DNA of 64,000 nucleotides, taken from contig JADZCI010000072.1 of the NCBI GenBank assembly GCA_020851655.1, forward strand, positions 1 to 64,000, given 5' to 3'. Within the stretch, counting starts at the first letter, position 1. Each line of letters opens with the position of its first letter. Shown here piece after piece: positions 31,065 through 39,509 of this stretch. The stretch comes from Bryobacterales bacterium. Its GTDB lineage: Bacteria > Acidobacteriota > Terriglobia > Bryobacterales > Bryobacteraceae. Under the pieces are notes generated by a model. That model saw only the letters and a program-made list of their open reading frames with translations. It had not been told where the DNA came from and made no database searches. The position numbers and the translations under genes are program-made.

Positions 31065-33002
31065 TTACCAGACCTTGAGTTTTACGTCTCCCTGGCCTGG
31101 GTCTTCGAACGGTCCGGCGAAGGGAGGAGCTTTGCGTTTCTTGCCGAAATAGTCGGCGTCGACGACCAGAGGTGAGCCATCCGGGTTTTCGTAAGCGAGG
31201 GCAGGGATCTTGGCTTTCCCTAATAGGGCGGTATTCACGAGCTTTGTAGCGGCTGTGCGCAGTTCAGCGGCCAACCTCAAGCGGAGATAGACGCGGTCCC
31301 CTTCCTCAATAATTTCGGGTTTGGGATCCTCGCCGGGCAAGTTGAGTGAAGCATCCTCCTTGGAGTAAGCTCGAGCGCCTTTGAGATAAACGTTGCCGCC
31401 CGTTTGGAGCGGAAACTCACGGTGGTTGTAAACCCACAATCCGTAACCGCCGAAGCGCAGTGGGTTGGCATCTGCCTCGGTCGCGGGAGCAGGCGGCCCG
31501 CCGTTCCCTACAAAGACGTTGTTGTAGAAGCGGTCATCTCCTCCAACGATGCTGTTCAGCCCCATGAGGGCCGTCGAATGCGGCTGGTGATAGGGCGTGG
31601 AGCGGGTGGGCTCGGGCCTGCTGAGGATTCTCCCGGTCATCAGATTATGGACGTAGGCGCCTCCCTCGGACATGTCTAGCAAACTGAGGTTTGAAAGGAA
31701 GAGATTGTTGTCCACAAGAAAGGGTCCGTGGTCCACTTCGACGAAGAGGTCGTCGGTACTGTTGTCGTAGAGGAGATTTCCGGTAATCCGCGTCCCCTGC
31801 GCCATCCAGTCCATCCACAAGCCGCGGCCCGCGTTGTGGATCCGGTTGTTTTTGATGAGCACGTCGATGGCGGCATGGAGTTTGATGCCAGCCATCTCCG
31901 CGCCGTTGAATTGCCGCTTGGTCCACACGTTGTAGATGTGGTTGTTGGCGAGTTGGCTGAAAGCGGCGCCAAGACTCCCAACGATGCCGGCCTGCTCACA
32001 ATTGGAGACGACGTTGTTCCGCACAATGTGGGAACCGATCTTATCGCGCGACCAGCCGGCCTGGAGAGCACGCAGAATCACTTCATTATAGTGTGTGGCG
32101 CCATCTTTGCGAGGATCGTTTATCCAGACGTTGTGGCCTGTCTTGCGGTCCTTGCCGAGACTGATGCAGGTGCACTTCGAATCGCTGACGACGTTGTTCT
32201 CGATGATCCATCCCTTGCTCCAATGGGTGCCGATGAGGCCGATCTGCTCGGCGGTTGGGGCGGCCCACTGGGTGGCTGCATGAGCCATCTGGAAACCGCG
32301 GATCGTGATGTAGTCGCGGCCCGGCTGGTCGGGATAGAAGCAACTGTCGCGGACGTTGATCTCAACCAACTCCTGATTGGGATTATTGGAGTGGAAATTG
32401 GCGTAGATATATGTGTACTTGCCGTCGCTCTCGCTGAACCACGTGTAGGTCGAACCCTCAACGTCCCTAATGTCCGTGATTGGCTGTGGTTGCAGGACAC
32501 GTTCCAGGAGGTGAGTCTCGAAAAGAGACTTGCCATTGAGGTAGACCTCTCCCGTGTGGTGGATCCTTCCCTTGGCGCCAAACCAGTCTCCGGCGATCAC
32601 ATCCTTGTAAGGGTTGTAGCTACCGAAGAGTGAGTTCGGGATAGTAGCCTTCCACACGCCTGGCGCGAATAGCTTCCAGTTGCGGATCACTTCGGACCCC
32701 TTGATAATCACCTTTTCGCCCGGGGCTGCCTGATACACAATCCGCTTGGAATCAGACTCGCCGCCTCGCGGCGGTGTTACTCGCTCGCGGTAGGTCCCTT
32801 CGTGTACCGTGATCACATCGCCGGGCTGCGCCACCCGGGCGGCGGCGGAGATCGTCCGGAGCGGCCGTCCTACCGAACCATCATTGCCGTCGCTTCCCGA
32901 GACGGAGACGTGAAACTCCGTTGCGAATGTCAGGTTCGCCGCCAATGCGAAGGCGATCGACAAAATGAGGTGAGTGCAGCGGCTGTGGTTGTTCTTCTTC
33001 AT
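31065..33002 (-). CDS. Glycoside hydrolase family 120-like beta-xylosidase (right-handed beta-helix), secreted
   Basis: This 645-residue protein has a signal peptide (residues 1-28) and reads as a right-handed parallel beta-helix over its full length. It matches what I recall of Thermoanaerobacterium XylC (GH120) in stretches such as FGSYNPYKD, MAHAATQWAAPTA, WSKGWIIE and a C-terminal VKLKVW. The XylC catalytic pair is reproduced: D398 in GLWMDWMAQGTR as nucleophile and E422 in FVEVDHGP as acid/base. It should release xylose from xylo-oligosaccharides in the periplasm or outside. The sugar porter follows directly. It is divergent from the SDR gene across a regulated region. Confidence 0.85.
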   Translation of the reverse strand: MKKNNHSRCTHLILSIAFALAANLTFATEFHVSVSGSDGNDGSVGRPLRTISAAARVAQPGDVITVHEGTYRERVTPPRGGESDSKRIVYQAAPGEKVIIKGSEVIRNWKLFAPGVWKATIPNSLFGSYNPYKDVIAGDWFGAKGRIHHTGEVYLNGKSLFETHLLERVLQPQPITDIRDVEGSTYTWFSESDGKYTYIYANFHSNNPNQELVEINVRDSCFYPDQPGRDYITIRGFQMAHAATQWAAPTAEQIGLIGTHWSKGWIIENNVVSDSKCTCISLGKDRKTGHNVWINDPRKDGATHYNEVILRALQAGWSRDKIGSHIVRNNVVSNCEQAGIVGSLGAAFSQLANNHIYNVWTKRQFNGAEMAGIKLHAAIDVLIKNNRIHNAGRGLWMDWMAQGTRITGNLLYDNSTDDLFVEVDHGPFLVDNNLFLSNLSLLDMSEGGAYVHNLMTGRILSRPEPTRSTPYHQPHSTALMGLNSIVGGDDRFYNNVFVGNGGPPAPATEADANPLRFGGYGLWVYNHREFPLQTGGNVYLKGARAYSKEDASLNLPGEDPKPEIIEEGDRVYLRLRLAAELRTAATKLVNTALLGKAKIPALAYENPDGSPLVVDADYFGKKRKAPPFAGPFEDPGQGDVKLKVW

Positions 33003-33137
33003 AGACTTATGCTCTTTCTACGCTCGTGGACAGCTAAGGTAGCCTGTCAAAAGGCCGGCTGGGTTTCGCGTTGATGCCGCGACCGAGTCCGTGACCGTAC
33101 ACGGCAAAAGCTATCGCAGTCCGGAATCATTGTCAAG

Positions 33138-33168
33138 CAGCTTGCAACATAACACAGCTTGCAACATA
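33138..33168 (+). repeat. Two direct copies of CAGCTTGCAACATA upstream of the SDR promoter
   Basis: The 14-base word occurs at 33138-33151 and 33155-33168, a period of 17 bases. It lies immediately upstream of the TTGACA of the putative SDR promoter, in the gap between divergent genes. The placement fits a binding site for an activator or a cooperative regulator. Confidence 0.6.
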
Positions 33169-33172
33169 GCAT

Positions 33173-33201
33173 TTGACAGCGCTTCCGCGGTAGCTTAGGC
33201 T
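33173..33201 (+). promoter_or_regulatory. Putative promoter of the SDR gene with overlapping LacI-type operator
   Basis: A consensus TTGACA at 33173-33178 is followed after 17 bases by TAGGCT at 33196-33201 as a weaker -10. The sequence TGACAGCGCTTCCG at 33174-33187 overlaps the -35. It matches the LacI-family consensus TGAAAGCGCTTTCA at 11 of 14 positions. A LacI-family regulator is encoded 0.9 kb downstream. Binding here would block the promoter. Confidence 0.5.
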
Positions 33202-33215
33202 GTGATGGGACTACC

Positions 33216-34010
33216 GTGAGCGTTAACGTACCATTGCTGGACGGCAAGATCGCCCTGATTACGGGCGGCGCGCGAGGGATCGGCGAAGGCATCTCTCTCC
33301 GGTTCGGGCGCGAGGGCGCCGCTGTTGGAGTACTGGATCTCAACGCCAGTGCGGCAGACTCGGTGGTGGAGCGAATCCGCCTGGAAGGCGGACGCGCAAT
33401 CGCCCTGCCCGCAAACGTTGCGGACGGCGCGCAGGTGCGAAAGGCGGTGGCCGCTCTCGCCAAAGCTTTTGGCGGCCCCGACGTGTTGGTTCACAACGCC
33501 GGCATCATGCCGGAAGGCGCGATCGAGGCCATCTCGGAAGAGCAGTGGGACCGCGTGTTTGCAGTCAATGTGCGCGGGGCGTACCTGACGTGTCGTGAAG
33601 TCCTGCCGGCAATGCGGGCGGGACGGCGCGGGTCCATCATCCTGATGGCATCGATTACAGGCGTCAACGGATTCCCCGGCCTGGCCGCGTACTCGGCGAC
33701 GAAGGGCGCGCTGATTTCCCTGGCACGCGCCACGGCGATCGATTACGCGGCCGAAGGGATTCGGGTGAATGCCGTCTCTCCAGGAACCATCGACTCGCCG
33801 ATGCTGCATGAGTTCGTCGCATCACAAGCGGACCCGCACCGTACCCGGCTCGCCTTTGACCAGGTACAGCCAAGAGGGCGCGTCGGGACGATCGATGAAG
33901 TCGTCAACGTCGTAGCCTTTCTCGCGTCAGACCAGGCGACCTACGTCAGTGGCGCCAATGTGATCGTGGACGGCGGGCTGAGTATCAAAGGGGAACAGCC
34001 TCGAGTATGA
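33216..34010 (+). CDS. SDR family oxidoreductase
   Basis: This 264-residue classical short-chain dehydrogenase is probably NAD(P)-dependent and acts on a sugar or sugar acid. The cofactor loop is TGGARGIG (residues 17-24), the structural motif NAG is in LVHNAGIM, and the catalytic Ser-Tyr-Lys appears as MASITG then YSATK. The C-terminus has the usual [10 protein letters not shown]. It starts at a GTG just downstream of the putative promoter. It lies between the beta-xylosidase-like gene and the LacI-family regulator gene, so a role in oxidising the released monosaccharide is likely. Confidence 0.92.
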   Translation: MSVNVPLLDGKIALITGGARGIGEGISLRFGREGAAVGVLDLNASAADSVVERIRLEGGRAIALPANVADGAQVRKAVAALAKAFGGPDVLVHNAGIMPEGAIEAISEEQWDRVFAVNVRGAYLTCREVLPAMRAGRRGSIILMASITGVNGFPGLAAYSATKGALISLARATAIDYAAEGIRVNAVSPGTIDSPMLHEFVASQADPHRTRLAFDQVQPRGRVGTIDEVVNVVAFLASDQATYVSGANVIVDGGLSIKGEQPRV

Positions 34011-34019
34011 AGATCACCC

Positions 34020-34047
34020 GGATGAGGCGGCCGCACCTCATCCTTTT
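34020..34047 (+). terminator. Rho-independent terminator after the SDR gene
   Basis: GGATGAGG at 34020-34027 pairs perfectly with CCTCATCC at 34036-34043 around an eight-base loop. TTTT follows at 34044-34047. It starts ten bases after the SDR stop codon and separates that gene from the LacI-family regulator gene. The short T run makes it moderately strong at best. Confidence 0.65.
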
Positions 34048-34119
34048 CGCCGGGAGGTTATGCATTCGACGCCAGTTCGCGCACACGATAACGCAATCCC
34101 GGATTGGTGATCGACTCAC

Positions 34120-35196
34120 ATGAAGCGAGCGGGCATTCGAGAGATCGCCATGGCGGCCGGCGTCTCGATTGGCACCGTGGACCGCGCGCTGAACGGGCGC
34201 AAAGAGATCAACCCGAAGACGCGTGAGCGGATCCTCGACATAGCCAGAAACCTCGGCTATGAGCCGAATCCCGCGGCACGCGCACTCTCTGTGCGCCGCT
34301 CCGCTTTGCGCATCGCGGTTTGCATCCCGGAGCAGATCGAATACTTCTATGCACCTCTTTGGCGGGGCATTCAAGACGAGGTCCGGCGTTTCCGCCACGC
34401 GGGGGTAGAGATCGAATACCGTCCGGTGAAGAGCCTTCAATCAGACCAGACTCACACGATTAGGGAGCTTCTAGATTCCGGATTGAACGGCCTAATCGTG
34501 ACGCCCGGGGAACCGGCGGCCATCGCCTCTCTCATAGACGAAGCTGAGACTGTGCGCGACGTGCGGGTCGTCTGCGTTGCCTCCGACGACTCGCAGAGCC
34601 GGCGATCCAGCGCCGTGTCGGTAGAGCCCCGTATGAACGGCATGCTGGCTGCCGATCTCATGGCTAACTTCCTTCCGCCGTGTTCGCGTGTGGCAGTCGT
34701 TACAGGCATGCTCGCCACGGAGGACCACGCGCGAAAGATCGAGGGGTTTTCGCAGGTGTTTCCGTCCAGTTGCACGGGCGGAGAGATCGTCGACATCATC
34801 GAAGGCCACGAAGATTTTGACGAGACGCTGAGCAAATGCAAGCAACTCTTGCAGCATTGCGATCTCGCCGGGCTCTACGTTTCTACCGCAAACTCGATTC
34901 CAGTGTGCCGTGCTCTGGCCGACCTGCGTCTTGCGGGCAGACTCAAAGTTGTCGCAACTGACTTGTTCCCAGAAGTGGCGCCGTTCATCCGCAATGGAAC
35001 CGTCGCCGCTGTCATTCACCAGCGCCCGTATCGCCAGGGGCAGATTGCTGCGCGTCTCCTGTTGGACCACTTCCTCAATTCGCAGCCTCTTCCGGGAGCG
35101 CAATACCTCAACCCGGCCATCGTGATGCGGTCGAATCTGGCTCTCTTCCCCGAGGCGGCAGCCCAGGCAAAGACACCGGCTGCAAAGCCGCGCTAA
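34120..35196 (+). CDS. LacI family transcriptional regulator
   Basis: This 358-residue repressor-type protein has an N-terminal LacI helix-turn-helix (residues 4-25, IREIAMAAGVSIGTVDRAL) and hinge region. A periplasmic-binding-protein-like effector domain follows, of the ribose/xylose-binding type. The effector is probably a sugar released by the neighbouring hydrolases. It sits in the middle of the carbohydrate locus between the SDR and the alpha-glucuronidase-like gene. A LacI-type operator candidate lies on the SDR promoter. Confidence 0.94.
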   Translation: MKRAGIREIAMAAGVSIGTVDRALNGRKEINPKTRERILDIARNLGYEPNPAARALSVRRSALRIAVCIPEQIEYFYAPLWRGIQDEVRRFRHAGVEIEYRPVKSLQSDQTHTIRELLDSGLNGLIVTPGEPAAIASLIDEAETVRDVRVVCVASDDSQSRRSSAVSVEPRMNGMLAADLMANFLPPCSRVAVVTGMLATEDHARKIEGFSQVFPSSCTGGEIVDIIEGHEDFDETLSKCKQLLQHCDLAGLYVSTANSIPVCRALADLRLAGRLKVVATDLFPEVAPFIRNGTVAAVIHQRPYRQGQIAARLLLDHFLNSQPLPGAQYLNPAIVMRSNLALFPEAAAQAKTPAAKPR

Positions 35197-35283
35197 CGCA
35201 ACCGCGGTAGACGCTGTGAAGTTGGCATAAAATGATGGCGATTAAGATCTGAAAGTTGCCTGCGCGGAAAGGACCGCCCGACC

Positions 35284-37803
35284 ATGACTCTGTCACGACT
35301 GCTTCCCGCCCTCCTGCTCACCGCGTCTTCCGCGTTTCCAAAACCAACCATCGTTTCTCCCGAGAACCCTTCCGCGCTCGAGGCCCTCGCCGCCCGCGAG
35401 GTGCGCCGGTATTTTTATGTGCGCACGGGCGAATTGCTGCCGATCGTAACGGCAAGCCAAGTGCCCGGCGGCGAAGCCATCGTCGTTTCGCGCAAGGACC
35501 GGCAGATCGCTTCCACCGCGGGAGCCACGCTCGCTGCCCAGGAATACGTGATCAAGACCGATGGCGCCGTCCTCTACCTTACCGGCGGCGACGACACAGG
35601 CACGCTGTATGCCGCGTACGCCTTTGCCGAGCGCCTTGGCGTACGATTCTACCTGCACGGTGATGTCATCCCCGATCAGCGCATCACACCTGTGTTGCCG
35701 GCTCTGAACGAAAGGGCCAAACCGCTGTTCGATACCCGCGGCATCCAGCCGTTCCACGATTTTCCCGAAGGCCCGGATTGGTGGGACCAGGATGACTATC
35801 TCTCATATATTGGCCAATTGCCCAAACTGCGCATGAACTTCCTCGGGCTGCACAACTATCCGGAAGGGAGCGTGGGGCCAGAACCCGGCGTCTGGATCGG
35901 GCGGACGGCTGACTTCGGCGAAGGCGGAGCGGTGACCTTCAGTTATCCTTCGCAATGGGCCAACACGGCTCGCAAAGGCATGTGGGGCTACGCTGCGATG
36001 AAGACCAGCGACTTCGCCGCAGGCGCGGCTGAACTCTTTGAGAGCGATGATTTCGGACCCGCGGTGATGAAGGGGATGATGCCCGCACCGGCCACAGCCG
36101 AGCAATCAAACCGCCTTTTCAACGACGCGGGCCGCATGCTTAAAACTGCCTTCACGGAAGCGAAGGCGCTCGGCGTGAAGACTTGCATCGGCACGGAAAC
36201 CCCGCTCACCATTCCCAAGCTGGTGCGGGAACGGCTTCGAGCCTTGGGCAAGGATACCGCGGACGTGGCTGTCGTCCAGAGTGTGTATGAGGGGATGTTC
36301 CGGCGTATCGCGGCTACCTACCCGATCGACTACTACTGGCTATGGACGCCCGAGGATTGGACCTGGGGCGGCAACAAGCCCGAGCAGTTTGAAGCTACGA
36401 AGAGAGATATTCAGGCGGCTCTGGACGCCCTCTCTTCCATTAACAAGCCGTTCACGCTGGCGACATCCGGCTGGGTGCTTGGCCCGCAGCATGACCGGTC
36501 CGCACTCGATGCTTTCCTGCCGAAAGACAGCCCGATGAGCACAATTAATCGTCAAGTCGGCCATGCGCCCGACGAGCCGGGCTTTGCGAATCTGCAGGGG
36601 CGGCAGAAGTGGGTGATCCCCTGGATGGAGAACGATCCGAACCTCACGGCTCCACAGCCGTGGGTGGGCCGCATGCGATATGACGCGGCGGATGCCAGGA
36701 GGCTTGGCTGCACCGGTCTGTTGGGCATTCACTGGCGCACCAAAATTCTCTCGGCGAATGTCGCGGCGCTCGCCGCCGCTGCGTGGGATCAGAGCTGGGC
36801 GCCCGCGGGATTCGATTCGCAGCCGCGCGTGGAGGTCCCGCCGGTGCTCGGCGAAGGGGCCAACCAGAATGACAATCCCCAGCGCGGCCGCACCATGCCG
36901 GTGGAAGAGTTCTACATCGACTTCGCGCGAGCCAGCTTCGGAGAGGATGTGGCCGAAGCGGCCGGCCGGATTCTCGCTAGGATCGACGGTACGAACCTCC
37001 CGGAGCCAACCACATGGCTCAAAGGACCCGGCGGCATCAAGCCGGAGAAGACCGCGTGGGCCGAGTTGAAGCAGCGTTATGCCTTCGTGGATGAGCTTGC
37101 CGCGTTGCGTGACAAGGTGCGGGGCGCGGGCGGCCTCGAGCGCTTCGACTATTGGCTCAACACGTATCGCTACATGGCGGCCATGGCCGAAGCCGGCTGC
37201 GTCCGCGGCCAGTTGGACAAGGCCGTGGCAGATATCCAGGCGGAACAGGACCCAGCCCGGCAGAAACAGATGGCCGGGCAAGCCGTAGAGCTCCGCACGC
37301 ACCTTGCACGCCTCTGGGAGCGGATGATCACACTGCAGATTGCCGCCACAGACACACCGGGCGAGTTGGGCACGCTCGCGAATCTGGAACAGCACAACCG
37401 GCTTCTACTCAAATTCCTGGACGCACATGACGAGGTGCTAGTGAAAGCACTCGGCGCGCCGCTGCCGGCCGCCATTCAGCTCTCGAAAGTCTATGCCGGT
37501 CCCCGGCGCCTCATTGTTCCCACCGTGCGCACCCTTGTGCATTCCGGAGAAAGCCTGGTCCTGAAAGTGATCGCCATGGACAAGGAGCCCGTGAAGAAGG
37601 CGAGACTCTACTGGCGCCCGCTCGGCGAACGCAAGTACAGGATGATACCGGCCCAACACGTCGCCCGCGCAGTGTTTTCTGTCACTCTGTCCGCCGCCGC
37701 GGACGATTTTGAATACTACGTCCAGGCAGAAGCTGCCGGCGGCGGGAAGATTGTTTGGCCCGCCACAGCTCCCACGCTTGGCCAGACCGTGGTGGTGCGA
37801 TAA
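35284..37803 (+). CDS. Secreted alpha-glucuronidase-like glycoside hydrolase (exact family uncertain)
   Basis: This 839-residue protein has a signal peptide (residues 1-20). Residues 22-125 form an alpha/beta domain of the kind found ahead of GH67, GH115 and GH20 barrels (ALAAREVRRYFYVRTGE, then LTGGDDTGTLYAAYAFAERLGVRFY). A large TIM-barrel-like region follows, with acidic and aromatic motifs IGTETPL, YYWLWTPEDW and IPWMENDP, then a helical domain and a small C-terminal beta domain. The architecture and length suggest an alpha-glucuronidase-type exoglycosidase, which fits the beta-xylosidase-like neighbour. I cannot place it in a CAZy family from the sequence alone. Confidence 0.6.
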   Translation: MTLSRLLPALLLTASSAFPKPTIVSPENPSALEALAAREVRRYFYVRTGELLPIVTASQVPGGEAIVVSRKDRQIASTAGATLAAQEYVIKTDGAVLYLTGGDDTGTLYAAYAFAERLGVRFYLHGDVIPDQRITPVLPALNERAKPLFDTRGIQPFHDFPEGPDWWDQDDYLSYIGQLPKLRMNFLGLHNYPEGSVGPEPGVWIGRTADFGEGGAVTFSYPSQWANTARKGMWGYAAMKTSDFAAGAAELFESDDFGPAVMKGMMPAPATAEQSNRLFNDAGRMLKTAFTEAKALGVKTCIGTETPLTIPKLVRERLRALGKDTADVAVVQSVYEGMFRRIAATYPIDYYWLWTPEDWTWGGNKPEQFEATKRDIQAALDALSSINKPFTLATSGWVLGPQHDRSALDAFLPKDSPMSTINRQVGHAPDEPGFANLQGRQKWVIPWMENDPNLTAPQPWVGRMRYDAADARRLGCTGLLGIHWRTKILSANVAALAAAAWDQSWAPAGFDSQPRVEVPPVLGEGANQNDNPQRGRTMPVEEFYIDFARASFGEDVAEAAGRILARIDGTNLPEPTTWLKGPGGIKPEKTAWAELKQRYAFVDELAALRDKVRGAGGLERFDYWLNTYRYMAAMAEAGCVRGQLDKAVADIQAEQDPARQKQMAGQAVELRTHLARLWERMITLQIAATDTPGELGTLANLEQHNRLLLKFLDAHDEVLVKALGAPLPAAIQLSKVYAGPRRLIVPTVRTLVHSGESLVLKVIAMDKEPVKKARLYWRPLGERKYRMIPAQHVARAVFSVTLSAAADDFEYYVQAEAAGGGKIVWPATAPTLGQTVVVR

Positions 37804-37858
37804 GCGCGAAACAGCCCAACTTAACAATGGTTTGACTATGCTTCGAAGGAACCTGTTT

Positions 37859-39481
37859 ATGGTTACGATCTTCGGAGTCGCCGCGGTGGCCGGCTTGATC
37901 GTTGCCAGCTCTTCACCTATCCACTTTGTCTACAAGCCAATCGCGTTCCAACTCGAAAACAGCGAAACCAGCCGCCGGTACGCTCCGGAAACCATGGCCG
38001 GCGGGATTGCGGTTTTTGATTACGACAATGACGGCGACCTCGACATCTTCTTCACCAACGGCGCCGACATCCTGACGCTGCGGAAGAACGGCCCGAAGTA
38101 CTCAAACCGGCTATTTGCGAACGATGGCAAGAGCAATTTCACCGATGTCACGGCGAAGGCACGTCTCACCGGCACAGGTTTCGATGTCGGGGTTGCGATC
38201 GCCGACTATGACAACGACGGCTTCCAGGACATCTTCGTAGGCGGCCTCCATCGCAACACTCTTTACCACAACAATGGCGATGGCACTTTCACAGACGTCA
38301 CGGAGAAGTCTGGAATCTCGGGCGAGAGCGCTGACTGGTCCGTTGGTGGTGCTTGGCTCGACTTCAATAACGACGGCCTGCTCGACCTGTTTATCGCGAA
38401 TTACATGCTGTGGGACAAAGATACGGAGCCGCTCTGCCAGGCCGAAGGGCATGCCGAATACTGCCACCCCCGCTTCTACAAACCCCTCACAAACCAGCTC
38501 TTCATCAACAAAGGCAATGGCATCTTCCGCGACGCCTCCGCCGAAACGGGCGTGGCGGCTCACCTCGGGAAAGCCATGGGCGCCGCGGTCGCTGATTACG
38601 ATGGCGACGGCTGGCCCGACATCTTTGTCACAAACGACAAGCTCTACAATTTCCTCTTTCATAATCTGGGCGGCAAGAAGGTGGAAGAAGTGGGGTTCGA
38701 ATCGGGAGTCGGTCTCGCTGAAAACGGCAATCCCATCTCCGGGATGGGCGCCGACTTCCGCGATGTCGATAACGACGGCTTCCCGGATATCATCTTCGTG
38801 GCGCTTGATAACGAGACTTTTCCCCTATATCGCAACACCGGCAAGGGGACGTTTCGTGACATTACCTCCAAGAGCGGCATGTCCACGCTTAGCCGCCCAA
38901 TGGCAGGCTACGGCGCCGGCTTCTACGACCTCGATAACGATGGCTGGAAAGACATCTTCGTTACACGCGGCCATGTTCAATCGCCTCTCATGCGCCAGCG
39001 CTACGTGATCGACCAGAACAACTCGGTTTTTCGAAACGTCTCCGGTGTGAAGTTCGAGGCGCTCACAGCCGAGGCGGGCCTGGACGGCGCGCCGCCGAAG
39101 CGCCACCGGGGCTCCGGTTGGGGCGACTTCAACGGCGACGGCCGCATCGACGTTGTGGTCAGCGCGCTCTCCGCACCAGCCGAAATCTGGATGAACGACA
39201 GTCCCGGCGCGAACCATTGGATAGACATCAAGCTCGAAGGAACGAAGAGCAACCGCGACGGGACTGGAGCGATAGTCAAAGTGGCGGCCAAGAAGGGTAT
39301 CCAGTACAACCATGCAACCACGAGCGTTGGCTACGCCTCCTCGAGCGCCGGCCCGGTTCATTTCGGCCTTGGCAGCGAGAAGGTGGCGAGCCTCATCGAG
39401 ATCCGTTGGCCCTCTGGCAAAGTTCAGAAACTGGCGAACGTGGACGGCGACAGAGTGCTGCGGGTAAAGGAGCCGCTCTAG
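37859..39481 (+). CDS. CRTAC1-type FG-GAP/VCBS repeat protein with ASPIC/UnbV domain
   Basis: This 540-residue exported protein has an N-terminal hydrophobic signal or anchor. It carries seven calcium-binding DxDxDG-type loops (DYDNDGDLD, DYDNDGFQD, DFNNDGLLD, DYDGDGWPD, DVDNDGFPD, DLDNDGWKD, DFNGDGRID), which fits a seven-bladed integrin-like propeller. The C-terminal 110 residues match the ASPIC/UnbV domain (NHWIDIKLEGTKSNRDGTGA and IRWPSGKVQ). I chose the ATG at 37859 because GAAGGA precedes it at suitable spacing; the ATG at 37838 has none. These proteins are abundant in Acidobacteria and their role is unknown, possibly surface binding. Confidence 0.85.
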   Translation: MVTIFGVAAVAGLIVASSSPIHFVYKPIAFQLENSETSRRYAPETMAGGIAVFDYDNDGDLDIFFTNGADILTLRKNGPKYSNRLFANDGKSNFTDVTAKARLTGTGFDVGVAIADYDNDGFQDIFVGGLHRNTLYHNNGDGTFTDVTEKSGISGESADWSVGGAWLDFNNDGLLDLFIANYMLWDKDTEPLCQAEGHAEYCHPRFYKPLTNQLFINKGNGIFRDASAETGVAAHLGKAMGAAVADYDGDGWPDIFVTNDKLYNFLFHNLGGKKVEEVGFESGVGLAENGNPISGMGADFRDVDNDGFPDIIFVALDNETFPLYRNTGKGTFRDITSKSGMSTLSRPMAGYGAGFYDLDNDGWKDIFVTRGHVQSPLMRQRYVIDQNNSVFRNVSGVKFEALTAEAGLDGAPPKRHRGSGWGDFNGDGRIDVVVSALSAPAEIWMNDSPGANHWIDIKLEGTKSNRDGTGAIVKVAAKKGIQYNHATTSVGYASSSAGPVHFGLGSEKVASLIEIRWPSGKVQKLANVDGDRVLRVKEPL

Positions 39482-39509
39482 CGATGCCGGAAGCACGCGG
39501 AAGTAGTGG

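Noticed and set aside
36340-37395. A 351-codon open frame opposite the alpha-glucuronidase-like gene
   Set aside because: It is antisense to a well-formed secreted protein, has no recognisable motif and biased composition.
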